Origin: Anabaena catenula FACHB-362
GTDB lineage: Bacteria > Cyanobacteriota > Cyanobacteriia > Cyanobacteriales > Nostocaceae
Assembly (NCBI RefSeq): GCF_014698735.1
Contig: NZ_JACJTQ010000039.1
Span: 1-54,957, forward strand
Length of the DNA: 54,957 nt
Reading direction: 5' to 3'
Position 1 is the stretch's first letter; each line of letters starts with the position of its first letter. Of this stretch, positions 52,443 through 54,957 are shown piece after piece. The translations under genes and the position numbers were made by a program. Below the pieces are notes generated by a model, which was not told the origin of the DNA, did not search any database, and saw nothing but the letters and a program-made list of their open reading frames with translations.

Positions 52443-53693
52443 ATGTTTAAAGCAGCAACTCAGTCAGGATTATATTTAGAAAGCCTAGCTAATGCAGGAT
52501 TAGACTCTCTTGCAAAATCACAAGATTTGACAACTTCTCTTAATACCTCAACTGCCAATAAGAGTTCTGCCAGCATACTAGAGAATGAACAATCCCCTCT
52601 GCCACTTGATTCAATACCCCAGTTTCCAGTAGGAAGTTCCAACCCCAATCCTAATCCTTATTTAACTAGTGCAGCCATTGTTCCTGATTTCAATGGTGAT
52701 GGCAAAACAGATAAACTTTGGGTAAATGCTCAAACAGGTGAAATTGTCGTTCGCTTGATGAATGGTACACAAGTTATGGAACAGGCTTCTTTAGGTACAT
52801 ACGACCTAAATACCTGGAGTTATAAAACCGCTGATTTCAACAGCGATAATAAAACAGACTTTCTGTTACGCAACCAACAAACAGGTGAGAATGTAGTTGT
52901 GTTAATGGATGGTGCAAGAGTTTCTAGCTACCTGACTTTAGATAGAGTTGATGCAGGTTGGACTGCTAATATTGGCGATTTTAATGGCGATCGCAAAACC
53001 GATATTTTCTGGAATAATGCTACCACTGGTGAAAATGCCATTTGGCAGATGGATGGGACAACAGTAGTTAGTGCAAATGTGCTAGAAACTACAAGCCCAG
53101 CGCTGACTGCAACCATTGTTGACTTTGATGGTAATGGTAAGAGTGACATCTTCTGGCGTAATAGCACAACCGGCGAAAATACCGCTTGGTTTATGGATGG
53201 TAGCCAAGCCACCAAGTATGATTTACAAGCACAGGATGCGTCCTGGACTTCTACTCTTGGTGATTTTAACGGCGACTTCAAAACTGACGTTCTGTGGCGT
53301 AACACCACCACAGGTGAAAACAAGATTTGGACAATGAATGGTATTTTCGTTACCGAAGGTACTGTTAACACACTTGGTACAGATTGGGCGGCTAATATTG
53401 GCGATTTCAATGGCGATGGTAAAACTGATATCTTCTGGCACAATGCCACAACTGGTGCAAACACAGCTTGGTTGATGGATGGTACAGCCATTAGTTCTGA
53501 AGCTTTCTTACCTAGCAATAGCGCAGGTTTGACAAAATCTCTTGGTGATTTTAACGGTGATGGCAAAACCGATATCTACTGGAGAGATCAACAAACAGGT
53601 GCAGATAAAATCTGGACTATGAATGGAACTCTAGCCACTGAAACTGCTGTAGGTGATGCAGATAAGCTGACCGCAGAATGGTATACAGGCTAA
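52443..53693 (+). CDS. FG-GAP/VCBS repeat seven-bladed propeller protein
   Basis: A 416-residue protein with seven FG-GAP-type units (about residues 80-410), each with a calcium-loop pattern D-F-N-G-D-G-K-T-D-I followed by F/L-W-x-N-x-x-T-G-E/A-N and an MDGT/MNGT turn. Seven units fit one closed beta-propeller, probably stabilised by calcium. The first 75 residues are Ser/Asn-rich and show no signal peptide, so if it is secreted it would need a non-Sec route (type I secretion is an inference). No protease or adhesin domain is attached. ATG 52443 has no clear ribosome binding site. Confidence 0.9.
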   Translation: MFKAATQSGLYLESLANAGLDSLAKSQDLTTSLNTSTANKSSASILENEQSPLPLDSIPQFPVGSSNPNPNPYLTSAAIVPDFNGDGKTDKLWVNAQTGEIVVRLMNGTQVMEQASLGTYDLNTWSYKTADFNSDNKTDFLLRNQQTGENVVVLMDGARVSSYLTLDRVDAGWTANIGDFNGDRKTDIFWNNATTGENAIWQMDGTTVVSANVLETTSPALTATIVDFDGNGKSDIFWRNSTTGENTAWFMDGSQATKYDLQAQDASWTSTLGDFNGDFKTDVLWRNTTTGENKIWTMNGIFVTEGTVNTLGTDWAANIGDFNGDGKTDIFWHNATTGANTAWLMDGTAISSEAFLPSNSAGLTKSLGDFNGDGKTDIYWRDQQTGADKIWTMNGTLATETAVGDADKLTAEWYTG

Positions 53694-53703
53694 TATCATT
53701 TCC

Positions 53704-53792
53704 GGTCGAATACTTATCATTTAGACTGACGCGGTGACAGAGAGACGCGGGGACGCGGAGAATTTTTTTGATAAGTGATTAGACGGACATGA
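53704..53792 (+). repeat. dispersed 89-bp repeat with GACGCGG units, copy 3
   Basis: GGTCGAATACTTATCATTTA, GACTGACGCGG, GACGCGG units, GAATTTTTTTGATAAGTGAT, TAGACGGACATGA; aligned with copies at 28874 and 29421. Here ACTTATCA and TGATAAGT are a perfect inverted pair. Confidence 0.8.
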
Positions 53793-53822
53793 CATAACTG
53801 ACGACTTTTCGGAAATTTCACC

Positions 53823-53865
53823 AAGCGATCGCTCTTTTGATTTAACAGAGTGCGATCGCTTTTTT
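53823..53865 (+). terminator. terminator built from two HIP1 sites
   Basis: AAGCGATCGC (53823-53832) and GCGATCGCTT (53852-53861) form a perfect 10-bp stem, extended by TCT/AGA with a two-base bulge, followed by T's to 53865. It lies 130 bp after the FG-GAP gene. Confidence 0.8.
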
Positions 53866-53902
53866 CGTTTCCAGTTCTTTACAAAAATCCCCTTTATTAT
53901 CT

Positions 53903-53927
53903 CGTTCCCAGTCTCCGGCTGGGAATG
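53903..53927. repeat. TTCCCAG/CTGGGAA hairpin repeat
   Basis: CGTTCCCAGTCTCCGGCTGG carries arms TTCCCAG and CTGGGAA with loop TCTCCGG. This CGTTCCCAGTCTC sequence is a common dispersed repeat in cyanobacteria. Confidence 0.7.
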
Positions 53928-54006
53928 CTATCACAGAGTCTCTGACTCTACTATCACCAAATCATCCATTTTAAAGCTTTTGAGGTTAATATTCCCGTTA
54001 CAGATC

Positions 54007-54032
54007 TAGAGACGTTCCATGGAACGTCTCTA
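54007..54032. repeat. 26-bp perfect palindrome
   Basis: TAGAGACGTTCCA followed directly by its exact reverse complement TGGAACGTCTCTA. Same core as 8203-8230, and the following TTATTTGTCGGAGAT resembles the right arm of that element (ATATTTACCGGAGAT). Confidence 0.93.
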
Positions 54033-54055
54033 CCTTATTTGTCGGAGATTGTTTT

Positions 54056-54185
54056 TAGTGCAGACACCCTCAACACCTACCACGGAGTATTGGCACCCAC
54101 GTTAGTCGGCGTGTGGGATCGTTTAAGCTATGCAAATGATGTGACAGTCGTGGGTAACTACGCCTATGCCGTGGGGGTTAATTAA
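54056..54185 (+). pseudogene. 3' remnant of an LVIVD-repeat-like gene
   Basis: An open stretch of 42 codons ending at TAA 54185 reads FSADTLNTYHGVLAPTLVG then VWDRLSYANDVTVVGNYAYA. The L-V-G-V-W-D...Y-A-N-D-V-T-V-V-G-N-Y-A-Y-A pattern is one unit of LVIVD-type propeller repeats. There is no start codon, and the upstream side is cut at the palindromic repeat at 54007-54050, so it is probably the tail of a lost gene. Confidence 0.55.
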
Positions 54186-54288
54186 CAGTAGCCGAAAAGC
54201 TAACAATTACTACCAATTACTCACTATTATCCCAGCCAAAGTCATCAGCTATTGTGACTATATTGGGATTTTGTTGTAAAATACCTTC

Positions 54289-54957
54289 ATGCTACTAGGA
54301 TTCAAGACCGAACTCAAGGTAAACAAGCAACAACGTCTACTACTGGCACAACACGCAGGAGTAGCCAGACACGCTTGGAATCAAGGTTTAGCATTGTGTC
54401 AACAGGTACTCATACATAATCGGACAAAACCTGAAGATAAAATTAAATTTCCCACAGCCATAGACTTACATAAATGGTTAGTAGCAGCAGTTAAATCTAC
54501 CCATCCTTGGTATTATGATGTATCTAAATGCGCTCCTCAATACGCATTAAGACATTTATCAGATGCCTTTAAATCTTTTTTCAAGAAAGTTAAAGGGTTT
54601 CCTAACTTCAAAAAAAAAGGTAGACATGATTCTTTTACTTTAGACGGTGCAATTCACATTGACCATAAAAAAGTAAAAGTTCCTGTAATTGGATGGTTAA
54701 AGACTTATGAACTTCTACCTTTTGGATATAAACCCAAATCAATCACAATTAGTAAACAAGCTGATAAGTGGTTTATCTCCTGGAAAATAGCAGTAGAAAC
54801 TAGTAGTGGTTCGACTTCCTTCCACTTCCTTCGACTTCGCTCAGGACAAGTCGCTCAGGACAAGTCGCTCACCAACCCGACTTCGCTCACTAACCGTGAA
54901 ACTCCTAAAAAACAAGAGTTTGTTGGAGTTGACTTAGGAATAAATCATCTAGCAGTG
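54289..54957 (+). CDS. tnpB: TnpB (IS200/IS605/IS1341-type), 3' end beyond the window
   Basis: 223 codons are visible and the frame continues past the window edge. The start MLLGFKTELKVNKQQRLLLA, RHAWNQGL, then LSDAFKSFFKKVKGFPNFKKKG and ADKWFISWKIAVE are typical of TnpB, the RNA-guided nuclease of IS605-family elements. FVGVDLGINHLAV is RuvC motif I with catalytic Asp215. No tnpA precedes it, so it may belong to a tnpB-only element. Residues about 175-201, just before RuvC-I, come from repeat DNA (see the in-frame repeat entry). Whether the C-terminal RuvC and zinc parts are intact cannot be seen. Confidence 0.92.
   Translation, partial: MLLGFKTELKVNKQQRLLLAQHAGVARHAWNQGLALCQQVLIHNRTKPEDKIKFPTAIDLHKWLVAAVKSTHPWYYDVSKCAPQYALRHLSDAFKSFFKKVKGFPNFKKKGRHDSFTLDGAIHIDHKKVKVPVIGWLKTYELLPFGYKPKSITISKQADKWFISWKIAVETSSGSTSFHFLRLRSGQVAQDKSLTNPTSLTNRETPKKQEFVGVDLGINHLAV
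54811..54890 (+). repeat. repeat DNA in frame within tnpB
   Basis: Contains two perfect tandem units TCAGGACAAGTCGC (54841-54854 and 54855-54868), flanked by CTTCCTTCGACTTCGC and ACTTCGCTCACTAACCG. It encodes a Ser/Thr/Arg/Gln-rich segment in the linker between the beta domain and the RuvC domain without breaking the frame. Confidence 0.8.

Noticed and set aside
52928-53566. 212-codon minus-strand frame with repeated PSPLKSP and FSPVVAL
   Set aside because: Antisense of the periodic FG-GAP repeats; the periodic look derives from the sense strand.

Overview
The window looks like chromosome from a filamentous, probably heterocyst-forming cyanobacterium of the Nostoc/Anabaena group (inference). 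The palindrome GCGATCGC (HIP1) recurs in and between genes. Intergenic DNA is full of the short tandem repeats typical of these genomes (GCTCCCT, CAGGAGT and CACCTGT heptamers, GACGCGG and GCGTCACC arrays). Several families are cyanobacterial (DUF1816-type protein, FtsH2-type protease, GerMN lipoprotein, NACHT/WD40 proteins). No rRNA, phage or CRISPR array is present; one tRNA (Asp, GTC) is seen.

Layout. 1-5.5 kb: the start of a four-helix-bundle protein, then a minus-strand sensory set (CheB esterase, CheR methyltransferase with PAS and coiled coil, PAS hybrid histidine kinase) whose two gaps each hold a copy of the same small inverted-repeat element. 5.8-20.8 kb: mostly housekeeping genes (ddl, a SAM methyltransferase, glgA, hemC, a DsbA-like oxidoreductase, a CAP protein, an alpha/beta hydrolase, DUF1816, rlmB and mrnC, a STAS protein, carA, a retropepsin-like lipoprotein overlapping trpD). 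20.8-32 kb: a D12 adenine methylase, a RibD-C/DHFR-like reductase, a GerMN lipoprotein, a 40-residue membrane peptide, a metallo-beta-lactamase/beta-CASP-like protein, small conserved proteins, a Nif3-like protein, YjbQ, a GT-B glycosyltransferase-like protein and a class V PLP enzyme. 32-45 kb: a TM0106-type nuclease, a phytase-like esterase, two tandem Ser/Thr kinases sharing an unrecognised C-terminal domain, tRNA-Asp, gltX, an exported protein, ftsH, a Uma2 protein and another exported protein.

45.2-50.4 kb is the most distinctive region. Three overlapping minus-strand genes encode an HTH-NACHT NTPase, an 11-unit WD40 protein and a second NACHT-type NTPase. A divergent two-transmembrane protein lies beside them, and two same-orientation copies of a 112-bp multi-hairpin repeat bracket the whole block. 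It looks like a STAND (APAF1-like) signalling or conflict system split over several polypeptides, with recently expanded WD40 units and repeat DNA inserted in frame into two of its proteins. This is the best candidate for an undescribed system; function is inference.

50.5 kb to the end: aminopeptidase P, a seven-unit FG-GAP/VCBS propeller protein, a terminator built on two HIP1 sites, palindromic repeats, a remnant of an LVIVD-like gene, and a TnpB gene cut by the window edge that carries repeat DNA in frame just before its first RuvC motif.

Across the window, small dispersed repeats are unusually active. They separate genes of one cluster, supply a stop codon, duplicate a gene's upstream region with its first codons, and code for short peptide insertions in three proteins.
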